Below, in pieces: positions 16,174-23,333 of a stretch of DNA of 32,579 bases (position 1 is its first letter; every line of letters starts with the position of its first letter). Location: contig CALEKY010000103.1 of assembly GCA_937902995.1 (NCBI GenBank), positions 1-32,579 on the forward strand, in the 5' to 3' direction. The notes under the pieces are model-generated. The model worked only from the letters and a program-made list of their open reading frames with translations. It was not told the DNA's origin and made no database searches. This DNA comes from an uncultured Sinobacteraceae bacterium (GTDB lineage Bacteria > Pseudomonadota > Gammaproteobacteria > Steroidobacterales > Steroidobacteraceae). The translations under genes and the position numbers were made by a program.

Positions 16174-16213
16174 TTCCCTTCTTCCCTTCTTCCCTCCTTC
16201 CCTCATTCCCTTT
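16174..16213 (+). repeat. TTCCCTTC-type octamer array
   Basis: Five 8-bp units: TTCCCTTC twice, TTCCCTCC, TTCCCTCA and TTCCCTTT. More irregular TTCCC repeats continue to 16232, 13 bp before the comF stop. Here the period is 8, not 7. Confidence 0.85.
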
Positions 16214-16244
16214 CCCCTTTTCCCCTCTTCCCGGGCTCCGCCCC

Positions 16245-16964
16245 TCATCCCGCTCGCGCGATTGCCCAAACCTCGACACGGGCCACGCCTGCGCGCTTGA
16301 GCACGCGCGCCATTTCGTTCGCGGTGCTACCGGTCGTGACGACATCGTCGACGATTGCAACGTGTTTTGCGCGCAGCGGATGCAGCAATGCGAATGCACG
16401 ACGCAGATTCTTGCGTCGTGCACGTCGATCGAGACCGGCTTGCTCGAGTGTGTCGCGCGTGCGAATCAGCGCGTCGGTCCGCAATCGGATGCCCGAGCGA
16501 CGCGCGATCTGTTCGGCCAGCACGATGGCTTGGTTGTAGCCGCGTTTGCGAAAGCGCGCAGGACCGAGCGGCACGGGAAGCAAGAGATCAGGACGAGCCG
16601 ATCGATTTCTCTCCTGGAGTTGACGTACGAACAACTCGCCGAGCACACGACCATGCGCAATCGCCCCGCCGTACTTGAGCCCGCGCACCATGTGATCGAG
16701 CGGGTAGGCGTAGCGATACGGTGCGAAGCAGACATCGAAACGCGGAGGTCGTCGCAAACATGTGCCGCACATCACCCCGCCCGATGCCAAGGGCACGGCA
16801 CATCGGGCACAACAGCACGTGTTTAGCGGCAAGTCAGCTTCGCAACCGGCGCACAAGTCCAACGCAGGCGGTCGGCCGCGGCGGCCGCAGAGCACGCATT
16901 GCGGCGGCCAACATGCCTGTAGAACCGCTCGAACAGGCTGCAAAAAAACGTCGACTCGATTCAT
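16245..16964 (-). CDS. comF: ComF family phosphoribosyltransferase-like protein
   Basis: Cytosolic protein of the ComF/GntX family, linked to handling of DNA taken up in competence. It is 239 aa from ATG 16964. An N-terminal zinc-binding part has CVLCG, CAGC, CARC and CGTC pairs. The C-terminal phosphoribosyltransferase domain has PVPLGPARFRKRGYNQA and the PRPP loop VAIVDDVVTTGSTANE. The frame is open to 17015, but ATG 16964 matches family starts. It is divergent from bioB, an order common in gammaproteobacteria. The bioB promoter lies just beyond its start. Confidence 0.94.
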   Translation of the reverse strand: MNRVDVFLQPVRAVLQACWPPQCVLCGRRGRPPALDLCAGCEADLPLNTCCCARCAVPLASGGVMCGTCLRRPPRFDVCFAPYRYAYPLDHMVRGLKYGGAIAHGRVLGELFVRQLQERNRSARPDLLLPVPLGPARFRKRGYNQAIVLAEQIARRSGIRLRTDALIRTRDTLEQAGLDRRARRKNLRRAFALLHPLRAKHVAIVDDVVTTGSTANEMARVLKRAGVARVEVWAIARAG

Positions 16965-16973
16965 GAAAACGGG

Positions 16974-17002
16974 TTGACAGTTCGAAAAGCCGTGGAAATA
17001 CT
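16974..17002 (+). promoter_or_regulatory. Sigma70-type promoter of bioB
   Basis: A perfect TTGACA (16974-16979), a 17-bp spacer and AATACT (16997-17002) point to bioB, leaving a leader of about 70 nt. I looked for a BirA operator (TTGTAAAC... half sites) and saw none. Confidence 0.7.
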
Positions 17003-17076
17003 CGCCGCGGTTCATTCTCGCGGTGGCCAGTCATCGCGTGGCTGTGCATTCCTCTTCATTTCGGCGAGAAATTCCC

Positions 17077-18084
17077 ATGTCGAACGCGATTGAGTCGCAA
17101 ACCGAAACGCTGGTTGCGAAGCTCGGCACTGTCCGCACGGATTGGACGCTCGATGAAGTGCGAACGCTCCTCGACTGGCCGTTTACCGATCTCATCTATC
17201 ACGCGCAGCGCGTGCATCGCGCGAACTTCGACCCGAACGAGGTTCAGATCAGCACGCTCTTGTCGATCAAGACTGGCGCGTGTCCCGAAGACTGCGCGTA
17301 TTGCTCGCAGAGCATCCGCTTTCAGACCGGCGTCAAGGCGGAACCTTTGATGGACGTGGAGGCCGTCATCGAGAAAGCGCGCGAAGCCAAAGCGAACGGT
17401 GCGACACGGTTCTGCATGGGCGCCGCCTATCGCTCGCCCAAACAAAAACAGCTCGATCAGATCATCGAGATGATCAAAGGCGTGCGCGAGCTCGGTATGG
17501 AAACGTGCGTAACCTTAGGCATGCTGACGCCCGATCAGGCGCGACAACTCAAAGAAGCGGGCCTCGACTATTACAACCACAATCTCGACACCTCGGAGTC
17601 CCATTACAAGAACGTGATCACGACGCGCACGTATCAGGATCGCTTGGATACGCTCGAAGCGTGTCGTGCTGCGGGCCTGAACGTGTGCTGCGGCGGCATT
17701 CTGGGTCTCGGCGAGACGCCGCTCGATCGCGCGCAGTTTCTGCACACGCTTGCCACGCTGCCCGAGCATCCGCAAAGCGTGCCGATCAATCAGCTCATGC
17801 AAGTACCCGGCACGCCGCTTTACGGCGCGGAGAAACCCACGCCGCTCGACTTCGTGCGCGTAATCGCCGTAGCCCGCCTGCTGATGCCCCGCTCCTATGT
17901 GCGCTTGTCCGCAGGCCGTTCGCACATGAGCGAAGAAATGCAGGCGCTCTGTTTCCTCGCCGGCGCAAACAGCATCTTCTACGGCGACAAGCTGCTGACG
18001 ACGGAAAATCCGGACGAAGACCGGGACGCCAACCTGTTCAAGCAGCTGGGCCTGCGGCCGCAGTCGCTCGAACAGAGCCTGTAG
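17077..18084 (+). CDS. bioB: Biotin synthase
   Basis: Radical-SAM enzyme that inserts sulfur into dethiobiotin, the last step of biotin synthesis. It is 335 aa. The 4Fe-4S motif CPEDCAYC gives Cys69, Cys73 and Cys76. Cys residues for the 2Fe-2S cluster and the arginine are in RFCMGAA, METCVTLGML, NVCCGGILGLGE and RLSAGRSHM. YYNHNLDTS is also typical. ATG 17077 follows GGCGAGAA; the frame is open to 17023 but that extension is not family-like. Its TAG stop lies inside a CTGTAGG heptamer. bioC follows; bioF and bioH do not. Confidence 0.98.
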   Translation: MSNAIESQTETLVAKLGTVRTDWTLDEVRTLLDWPFTDLIYHAQRVHRANFDPNEVQISTLLSIKTGACPEDCAYCSQSIRFQTGVKAEPLMDVEAVIEKAREAKANGATRFCMGAAYRSPKQKQLDQIIEMIKGVRELGMETCVTLGMLTPDQARQLKEAGLDYYNHNLDTSESHYKNVITTRTYQDRLDTLEACRAAGLNVCCGGILGLGETPLDRAQFLHTLATLPEHPQSVPINQLMQVPGTPLYGAEKPTPLDFVRVIAVARLLMPRSYVRLSAGRSHMSEEMQALCFLAGANSIFYGDKLLTTENPDEDRDANLFKQLGLRPQSLEQSL

Positions 18085-18107
18085 GCTGTAGACTTGTAGG
18101 CGATAGG
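18079..18107 (-). repeat. CTGTAGG-type heptamer array overlapping the bioB stop
   Basis: Units CTGTAGG, CTGTAGA, an 8-bp CTTGTAGG and CGATAGG. The bioB stop codon is bases 4-6 of the first unit. This is the reverse orientation of the CCTGTAG/CCTACAG family. Confidence 0.75.
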
Positions 18108-18170
18108 TTGGAAGCGTTGCCGGCTCTGCGCGACGCCTGAGTCTTCGCGATTGGGCTTCACCTGATCCAA

Positions 18171-18186
18171 GCGCGCAGCTGCGCGC
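18171..18186. other. Perfect 16-bp palindrome in the bioB-bioC gap
   Basis: GCGCGCAGCTGCGCGC lies between the two inverted heptamer arrays of this gap. It has no loop, so a DNA site or a tight hairpin are both possible. The remainder of the 138-bp gap shows nothing else. Confidence 0.4.
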
Positions 18187-18192
18187 CTCTTA

Positions 18193-18226
18193 CCTACAGC
18201 CTGCAGCCTGCAGTTACAGCCTGTGC
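18193..18226 (+). repeat. CCTACAG-type heptamer array overlapping the bioC start
   Basis: Units CCTACAG, CCTGCAG twice, a 6-bp TTACAG, then CCTGTGC, which contains the GTG start of bioC (18223-18225). It is the inverted partner of 18079-18107. Confidence 0.8.
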
Positions 18227-19104
18227 CAACACCCTCCGGCGATCCCTACTTCCTCGACTCCCGCCTCGTGCGGCGCGCGTTCGACCGGGCAAGTGCGACG
18301 TTCGATGCGAATGCGGCTGTGCATGCCGAGCTGCGCAACCGTTTGCTCGAGCGGCTCGACGTCGTGAAATTGCAGCCGCGAGTCGTACTGGATCTCGGGG
18401 CAGGGACGGGGCATGCGACACGCAGCCTGCAGGACCGATATCGCTCGGCCTATGTGCTCGCAGCCGACATCTCCGTTCCCATGCTGCAGCAAGCGCGCAA
18501 GCAGCAACGTTGGTTCAAACGGTTCGGCCGCGTGGCCTGCGATGCGCATCTGCTGAGTTTGAAGAACGACAGCGTCGATCTCGTCTTCAGCAATTTGATG
18601 CTGCAGTGGTGTGCCGATCCGGATCGCGTGTTCGATGAGCTCGCGCGCGTGCTGCGACCGGACGGACTGATTACGTTCACTGCGCTGGGTCCGGACACAC
18701 TGCGGGAGTTGCGTGCGGCCTGGGACGGCGACGGGCACGTACACGTGCATCGGTTCATCGACATGCACGATCTCGGCGATGCATTGGTGCGCGCAGGCTT
18801 CGCCGATCCTGTGATGGACACAGAGCGGCTGACCGTGACGTATCGCAACCTCGACGCTTTGCTCACTGAGTTGAAGCTCAGCGGTTCGACGAATCTCGCG
18901 CAGGGGCGGCCCCGATCGCTTCGTACAACGCGCGTTCATCGACGCGCGCGCGAGCGTTATGAGAATGCACGCACTGACAATGCGCTGCCCGTGACGTTGG
19001 AAGTCGTGTACGGCCACGCGTGGGCCGGACAGCGCCGGGAGAAAGCCCGAAGCGCTACCACAGTAGCCGTCCCGATCGACCGAATCGGAAGGCGACAACG
19101 TTAA
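18223..19104 (+). CDS. bioC: Malonyl-ACP O-methyltransferase BioC
   Basis: Methylates the free carboxyl of malonyl-ACP to start pimeloyl synthesis for biotin. It is 293 aa. The N-terminus has LVRRAFDRASATFDANAAVH, typical of BioC. AdoMet motif I is VVLDLGAGTGHATRSL, followed by DLVFSNLMLQWCADPD and LRPDGLITFTALGPDTLREL. The C-terminus keeps LPVTLEVVYGHAWAGQ. The only plausible start is GTG 18223, which lies inside a heptamer unit and lacks a ribosome binding site. It follows bioB at 138 bp. bioF and bioH, usually between the two, are missing. Confidence 0.93.
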   Translation: MPTPSGDPYFLDSRLVRRAFDRASATFDANAAVHAELRNRLLERLDVVKLQPRVVLDLGAGTGHATRSLQDRYRSAYVLAADISVPMLQQARKQQRWFKRFGRVACDAHLLSLKNDSVDLVFSNLMLQWCADPDRVFDELARVLRPDGLITFTALGPDTLRELRAAWDGDGHVHVHRFIDMHDLGDALVRAGFADPVMDTERLTVTYRNLDALLTELKLSGSTNLAQGRPRSLRTTRVHRRARERYENARTDNALPVTLEVVYGHAWAGQRREKARSATTVAVPIDRIGRRQR

Positions 19105-19172
19105 GGTCTATTTAATAGAAAGTTGGTTGGATTGCGAAATATCTGGTTAAAGATTAATCATTACTTAATGAT
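19105..19172. other. AT-rich segment with an inverted repeat after bioC
   Basis: This stretch is far more AT-rich than its surroundings. It contains CTATTTAATAG near the bioC stop and the inverted repeat ATCATTA (19157-19163) / TAATGAT (19166-19172). It could be a regulatory region or the bioC end signal. The remaining ~155 bp to the DUF2244 gene show no clear element. Confidence 0.4.
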
Positions 19173-19327
19173 GCAATCACCCTCCCAAGCTGGAGCTCAG
19201 TCGTAGGCTCACCGGAGCGTCAGAAAATCCTTGCGCGGCAGAGATTTGCGTGGCTTTTGGCAACCTCGCTGGCTAGCATACGCGCCCTTTACGAGCGTTC
19301 GTGCCGGTTCGCGTTCCTTGTTTTTCT

Positions 19328-19861
19328 ATGAATGTCGGTGTCGCCTACGGACCGGAGCCGCAGACCGTGCCGTTCACAGAATCCTCCGCCACATCGCTGC
19401 GCATCGAGCTGAGTCGTGGCAATGCCCTTACGCCGGCGACCGCGTGCGTGTTCGTAACGACCGTTTCAATTGCAACTTTCACGATCGCGATCGTTTTTGC
19501 CGTTAGGGGCTACTGGCCCGTCCTGCCATTCGCCGGATTGGAGATCGGTTTGTTGATTTGGGCAGTAAGGGCATCGATGCGCAGCGGACTGCAACGCGAG
19601 ACGATCACGATCACCGAGGATTCCGTCACTGTTCAACGCAGTAGCGTCGCTGGCGAACGACCCTTGGTATTTCCTCGCCATTGGGCGAGCGTTAAACTCC
19701 ACGCCCCGCCGGCGGCGCTGCACCCTAGTCGACTCACCATCGAGTCGCACGGTCGCGTCTGCGAGGTGGGCAAGTTTCTCACAGAGGCCGATCGCCGCGG
19801 ACTCGCGGCACGTCTCAAGCAATTAGTGGGGAATGTGAACGAATCACCCGCGCTCAGATGA
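19328..19861 (+). CDS. DUF2244 membrane protein at the head of the cox cluster
   Basis: A 177-aa membrane protein of the DUF2244 family; the function is unknown, but the family often sits next to cytochrome c oxidase genes. A central hydrophobic hairpin of two transmembrane segments (about residues 36-80) is followed by a soluble PH-like beta domain (TITITEDSVTVQRS, LVFPRHWASVKLHAPP, LTIESHGRVCEVGKFLTEADR). GKFLTEADRR near the C-terminus is typical. The start at ATG 19328 is chosen by family likeness; no Shine-Dalgarno sequence is seen, and the frame opens at 19301. coxB begins 119 bp downstream. Confidence 0.85.
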   Translation: MNVGVAYGPEPQTVPFTESSATSLRIELSRGNALTPATACVFVTTVSIATFTIAIVFAVRGYWPVLPFAGLEIGLLIWAVRASMRSGLQRETITITEDSVTVQRSSVAGERPLVFPRHWASVKLHAPPAALHPSRLTIESHGRVCEVGKFLTEADRRGLAARLKQLVGNVNESPALR

Positions 19862-19980
19862 GCTGGGCAGCGGGGCTAGCTTGCGGGCGCGTCGCAAATT
19901 GCGTCGCGACCTCTTCGAATCGCCTGGCTTCGCGCAAGTTCGAAGAGCACTGAAAGAAGCACGTGGGAGCAAAAGCGCCA

Positions 19981-20844
19981 ATGTCGAAGTCGATGAAATA
20001 CGCCGCGGCCGTCCTCGGAGGATGCCTGCCAGCCGCGTCGGCGTTCGCAGCCTGGGAATTGAACATGCCGCTCGGCGTCACCGACCTGAGCCGCGAGATC
20101 CACGGGCTTCACATGCTCATTTTCTGGATCTGCGTTCTGATCGCGATCGTCGTGTTCGGCATGATGATCTACTCGATCGTCAAGTTCCGGCACTCGAAGG
20201 GCGCCGTACCGGCGAATTTCGATCACAGCACGAAAGCCGAGATCATCTGGACGATCATCCCGATCGCCATTCTCGTCGGTATGGCCGTGCCTGCAGCCGG
20301 AACGCTCATCAAGATCGAGGACATGCGCGATTCCGAGCTGACCGTGAAGATCACGGGTTATCAGTGGAAGTGGCATTACGACTACCTCGACAAGAACGTC
20401 AGCTTCTTCTCGACGCTCTCGGAAGACTCGAACCGCGCTCGCCAGAAAGGTTCGGGCATCGATCCGAACACCATTCCGAACTACCTGCTCGACGTCGACA
20501 ACCGCATGGTCGTGCCGGTCGACACCAAGGTCCGCGTGCTGCTCACGGCAGGCGACGTCATCCACGCGTGGTGGGTGCCTGCGTTGGGCATGAAGCGCGA
20601 CGCCATTCCCGGCATCGTGAACGAAATGTGGTTCCGTGCCGACGAACCGGGCGTCTATCGCGGCCAGTGCGCCGAGTTGTGCGGCTACGATCACGGCTTC
20701 ATGCCGATCGTCGTCGAAGTAGTTACCAAAGAGGAATTCGAGGAATGGCTGAAGTCGAAGCAAGCGGACGGCGCTGAGATCGCCACGGCGGCGAATTCCA
20801 CCGATTCCAGCGATGCGACGATGATCGTCGCTCAGGCGGAGTAA
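19981..20844 (+). CDS. coxB: Cytochrome c oxidase subunit II (Cu-A)
   Basis: Receives electrons from cytochrome c at the Cu-A centre. It is 287 aa: a leader (residues 1-24), two transmembrane helices (about 43-65 and 87-109) and a periplasmic cupredoxin domain. All Cu-A ligands are present: His195 in HAWWVPALG, then Cys230, Glu232, Cys234, His238 and Met241 in GQCAELCGYDHGFM. The aromatic patch GYQWKWHYDY is intact. There is no fused cytochrome c domain. ATG 19981 has GGGAGC about 10 bp upstream and is preferred to GTG 19963. coxA starts 9 bp after the stop. Confidence 0.97.
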   Translation: MSKSMKYAAAVLGGCLPAASAFAAWELNMPLGVTDLSREIHGLHMLIFWICVLIAIVVFGMMIYSIVKFRHSKGAVPANFDHSTKAEIIWTIIPIAILVGMAVPAAGTLIKIEDMRDSELTVKITGYQWKWHYDYLDKNVSFFSTLSEDSNRARQKGSGIDPNTIPNYLLDVDNRMVVPVDTKVRVLLTAGDVIHAWWVPALGMKRDAIPGIVNEMWFRADEPGVYRGQCAELCGYDHGFMPIVVEVVTKEEFEEWLKSKQADGAEIATAANSTDSSDATMIVAQAE

Positions 20845-20853
20845 GAGTTGATC

Positions 20854-22455
20854 ATGAGCACGGCACATACACACGCACACGCAGCGGATCACGAAGCGCA
20901 CGATCATCACGGTCCGGAAAAGGGCTGGCGCCGCTGGCTATTCGCAACGAACCACAAGGACATCGGCACGATGTACTTGTTGTTCAGCTTGTTGATGTTC
21001 TTCATCGGCGGCGCCATGGCGCTGGTCATCCGCGCCGAATTGTTCCAACCCGGTCTGCAGCTCGTCGATCCCGGCTTCTTCAACACGATGACGACGGTTC
21101 ACGCGCTGATCATGGTGTTCGGCGCCGTGATGCCCGCGACCGTGGGTCTGGCGAACTGGATGATTCCGATCCAGATCGGCGCGCCCGACATGGCGTTGCC
21201 GCGCATGAACAACTTCAGCTTCTGGCTGCTGTGTGCGGCGTTCACGCTGCTCCTCCTCTCGCTGTTCGTTGCGGGCGGCGGTCCCGCTTCCGGCTGGACG
21301 CTGTATCCGCCGCTCGTGCTGCAGACGGGTAATGCGCTGCCGCTCGCGATCTTCGCGATCCACCTGGCCGGCGCGTCGTCGATCATGGGCGCGATCAACA
21401 TCATCGTGACGATCATGAACATGCGCGCACCCGGCATGTCGCTCCTGAAGATGCCGGTGTTCGTCTGGACGTGGCTCATCACCGCTTACCTGCTCATCGC
21501 CGTGATGCCGGTGTTCGCCGGCGCCGTGACGATGCTGCTCACCGACCGCTTCTTCGGCACGACCTTCTTCGAGGCGGCCGGCGGCGGCGACCCGGTCATG
21601 TATCAGCACATCTTCTGGTTCTTCGGACACCCGGAGGTGTACATCATGATCCTGCCGGCTTTCGGGATCGTCTCCGAGATCATTCCGACCTTCTCGCGTA
21701 AGCCGCTGTTCGGCTACGACGCGATGGTGTACGCCACGGCCGCGATTGCCTTCCTGTCGTTCATCGTGTGGGCGCACCACATGTTCACGGTCGGCATGCC
21801 GCTCGCCGGTCAGCTGTTCTTCATGCTGGCCACGATGCTGATCGCCGTGCCGACGGGCGTGAAGGTGTTCAACTGGACCGCCACGATGTTCAAGGGCTCG
21901 ATCAGCTTCGAGCCGCCGATGCTGTTCGCGATCGCGTTCCTGTTCCTGTTCACGATCGGCGGCTTCTCGGGTCTGATGCTCGGCGTCGCTCCGGCCGACT
22001 TCCAGTATCACGACACGTACTTCGTGGTCGCGCACTTCCACTACGTGCTCGTGCCGGGCGCCGTGTTCGCGATCATGGCCGGCGTGTACTACTGGCTGCC
22101 GAAGTGGACGGGCCACATGTACAACATGAAGCTCGCGAAGGTGCACTTCTGGCTGTCGGTGATCTTCGTGAACCTGCTGTTCTTCCCGCAGCACTTCCTG
22201 GGATTGGCCGGCATGCCGCGCCGTATTCCGGACTACTCCACGCAGTTCGCGGATTGGAACATGGTGTCGTCGATCGGCGCGTTCGGCTTCGGCCTGTCGC
22301 AGCTGCTCTTCGTGTACATCATCTTCGCGACGATCCGCAGCGGCGCGAAGGCAACCGACAAGGTGTGGGATACGGCAAAGCCGCACGGCCTCGAATGGAC
22401 GCTGAGCTCGCCGCCGCCGTATCACAGCTTCGAAGTTGCACCTGAAGTGAAGTAA
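20854..22455 (+). CDS. coxA: Cytochrome c oxidase subunit I, aa3 type
   Basis: Catalytic subunit holding heme a, heme a3 and Cu-B, with twelve transmembrane helices. It is 533 aa. Heme a ligands are His83 (TTVHALIMVFG) and His396; heme a3 is held by His394 (VVAHFHY). Cu-B ligands are His259, with cross-linked Tyr263 in GHPEVY, plus His308 and His309 (WAHHMFTVGM). Glu261 and Lys337 place it in the A1 type with D and K proton channels. The N-terminus is His-rich (residues 5-19), which may bind metal. ATG 20854 is chosen over an upstream TTG at 20848. Confidence 0.98.
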   Translation: MSTAHTHAHAADHEAHDHHGPEKGWRRWLFATNHKDIGTMYLLFSLLMFFIGGAMALVIRAELFQPGLQLVDPGFFNTMTTVHALIMVFGAVMPATVGLANWMIPIQIGAPDMALPRMNNFSFWLLCAAFTLLLLSLFVAGGGPASGWTLYPPLVLQTGNALPLAIFAIHLAGASSIMGAINIIVTIMNMRAPGMSLLKMPVFVWTWLITAYLLIAVMPVFAGAVTMLLTDRFFGTTFFEAAGGGDPVMYQHIFWFFGHPEVYIMILPAFGIVSEIIPTFSRKPLFGYDAMVYATAAIAFLSFIVWAHHMFTVGMPLAGQLFFMLATMLIAVPTGVKVFNWTATMFKGSISFEPPMLFAIAFLFLFTIGGFSGLMLGVAPADFQYHDTYFVVAHFHYVLVPGAVFAIMAGVYYWLPKWTGHMYNMKLAKVHFWLSVIFVNLLFFPQHFLGLAGMPRRIPDYSTQFADWNMVSSIGAFGFGLSQLLFVYIIFATIRSGAKATDKVWDTAKPHGLEWTLSSPPPYHSFEVAPEVK

Positions 22456-22461
22456 CTGCAT

Positions 22462-22494
22462 CGACGCCCTCCCTGCGAAACGGGGAGGGCGTCG
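22462..22494 (+). terminator. Strong hairpin just after coxA
   Basis: CGACGCCCTCCC (22462-22473) and GGGAGGGCGTCG (22483-22494) form a perfect 12-bp stem, 6 bp after the coxA stop. No T-run follows, so read-through or 3'-end stabilisation of coxBA mRNA is as likely as full termination. The hairpin at 22503-22525 is a diverged copy. Confidence 0.6.
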
Positions 22495-22502
22495 GAATTA
22501 GA

Positions 22503-22525
22503 CCCTCCCGCGAAATCGGCGAGGG
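22503..22525 (+). promoter_or_regulatory. Second hairpin, covering a ribosome binding site
   Basis: CCCTCCCG (22503-22510) pairs with CGG (22517-22519) and GAGGG (22521-22525) with a single bulged base. It shares the loop sequence GCGAAA and the CCTCCC/GAGGG arms with the previous hairpin. GAGGGAG (22521-22527) is also the ribosome binding site of the 42-codon gene, so folding would hide it. Confidence 0.45.
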
Positions 22526-22532
22526 AGTTGGG

Positions 22533-22661
22533 ATGAAGTCGAGTCCTTATATGGATGCCGATCGTAAGCGCGCCATTCGGCGCACCACGCTGTGGCTGGT
22601 GCTGCTCGCTTTGGCGTTCTATGTCGGCTTCATTGTGTTGACCATCTCGAGAGCGAACTGA
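22533..22661 (+). CDS. Small membrane protein of the oxidase cluster, 42 aa
   Basis: The frame reads MKSSPYMDADRKRAIRRTT, then one transmembrane segment (about residues 20-38, WLVLLALAFYVGFIVLTIS) and the end RAN. GAGGGAG lies 5 bp upstream of the ATG. A basic N-terminus and one helix between coxA and ctaG match the short proteins called cytochrome oxidase small assembly protein in betaproteobacteria; that likeness is by position and shape. ctaG's ribosome binding site AAGGAG overlaps its stop codon. A second in-frame ATG at codon 7 is possible. Confidence 0.7.
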   Translation: MKSSPYMDADRKRAIRRTTLWLVLLALAFYVGFIVLTISRAN

Positions 22662-22671
22662 AGGAGACGTG

Positions 22672-22761
22672 ATGGAAGACGGGCAATGGGTGAAGCGCGA
22701 GGGCTCGAAGCTCTTGCCTTGCACGCATCGCCGCTTCCGATTCACGAAAGCGAAGTGTTAG
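22672..22761 (+). other. Possible 29-codon leader ORF overlapping the ctaG start
   Basis: ATG 22672 lies 5 bp after AAGGAG, the strongest ribosome binding site in this stretch, but its frame ends after 29 codons at TAG 22759-22761. It overlaps ctaG in another frame. The TAG lies next to an in-frame ctaG GTG (22755), which would suit coupled re-initiation. A frameshift or sequencing error at the ctaG 5' end is the other explanation. The peptide itself resembles nothing I know. Confidence 0.3.
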
Positions 22762-23288
22762 ATCGAAAGGCCGCCAATCGACGCCTGACGCGCAGTCTGT
22801 TGCTGTTCGCTGCCGGCAGCTTCGGGTTCGGCTTCGCGCTCGTGCCGCTCTACGATTTGGTGTGCGACGTCACCGGCTACGGAAATCGCAAGGCGCTGCT
22901 CGAGGCCGCCTCCGTCGTCGAGCAAGTCGATGCGAGCCGCTCGATCACGGTCGAGCTCGTTTCGGCAACGGCTGCTCAAGGCGACTGGGAATTCCGTCCG
23001 GCGAACGGCAACATGCAAGTGCATCCCGGACGCCTGTACGAAGCGAAGTTCTACGCAACGAACTTGCGGACTCAGGCCGTCACGGCGCAAGCGATTCCCA
23101 GCGTCGCTCCGACACAGGCGACGCGGTATTTTCAGAAGACGGAGTGTTTCTGTTTCACGCCTCAGCGTTTCGAAGCGTCCGAGACGCGTGAATTGACCGT
23201 GCGTTTCATCGTGGATCCCGCGCTACCGGCGAACATCGATCGCGTGACGCTCGCGTATTCGATGTACACGACGGAATCAAAAGGATAG
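22686..23288 (+). CDS. ctaG: Cytochrome c oxidase assembly protein CtaG (Cox11)
   Basis: Copper chaperone that delivers Cu to the Cu-B site of subunit I; anchored in the inner membrane with a periplasmic domain. It is 200 aa from ATG 22686. The transmembrane segment (about residues 36-56) ends in FGFALVPLYDLVC, the Cox11 signature, with Cys60. The copper motif CFC is at 154-156 in KTECFCFTPQRF. The tail FIVDPALPANIDRVTLAYSMY is typical. The start is unsure: ATG 22686 has a poor ribosome binding site, GTG 22755 would give 177 aa. See the overlapping leader ORF. Confidence 0.94.
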   Translation: MGEARGLEALALHASPLPIHESEVLDRKAANRRLTRSLLLFAAGSFGFGFALVPLYDLVCDVTGYGNRKALLEAASVVEQVDASRSITVELVSATAAQGDWEFRPANGNMQVHPGRLYEAKFYATNLRTQAVTAQAIPSVAPTQATRYFQKTECFCFTPQRFEASETRELTVRFIVDPALPANIDRVTLAYSMYTTESKG

Positions 23289-23333
23289 GCGAATCCGCGT
23301 TTCACCCATTCCAAACACATATCGCGAACGATC

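Noticed and set aside
16965..17076. BirA operator between comF and bioB
   Set aside because: No pair of TTGTAAAC-type half sites is found; only an ordinary sigma70 promoter.
10858..18226. CRISPR array
   Set aside because: Units are 7-8 bp without spacers, and no cas gene is present.
18890..19040. Suspected frameshift near the C-terminus of bioC
   Set aside because: The frame continues into LPVTLEVVYGHAW, which is the conserved BioC ending, so the gene appears intact.
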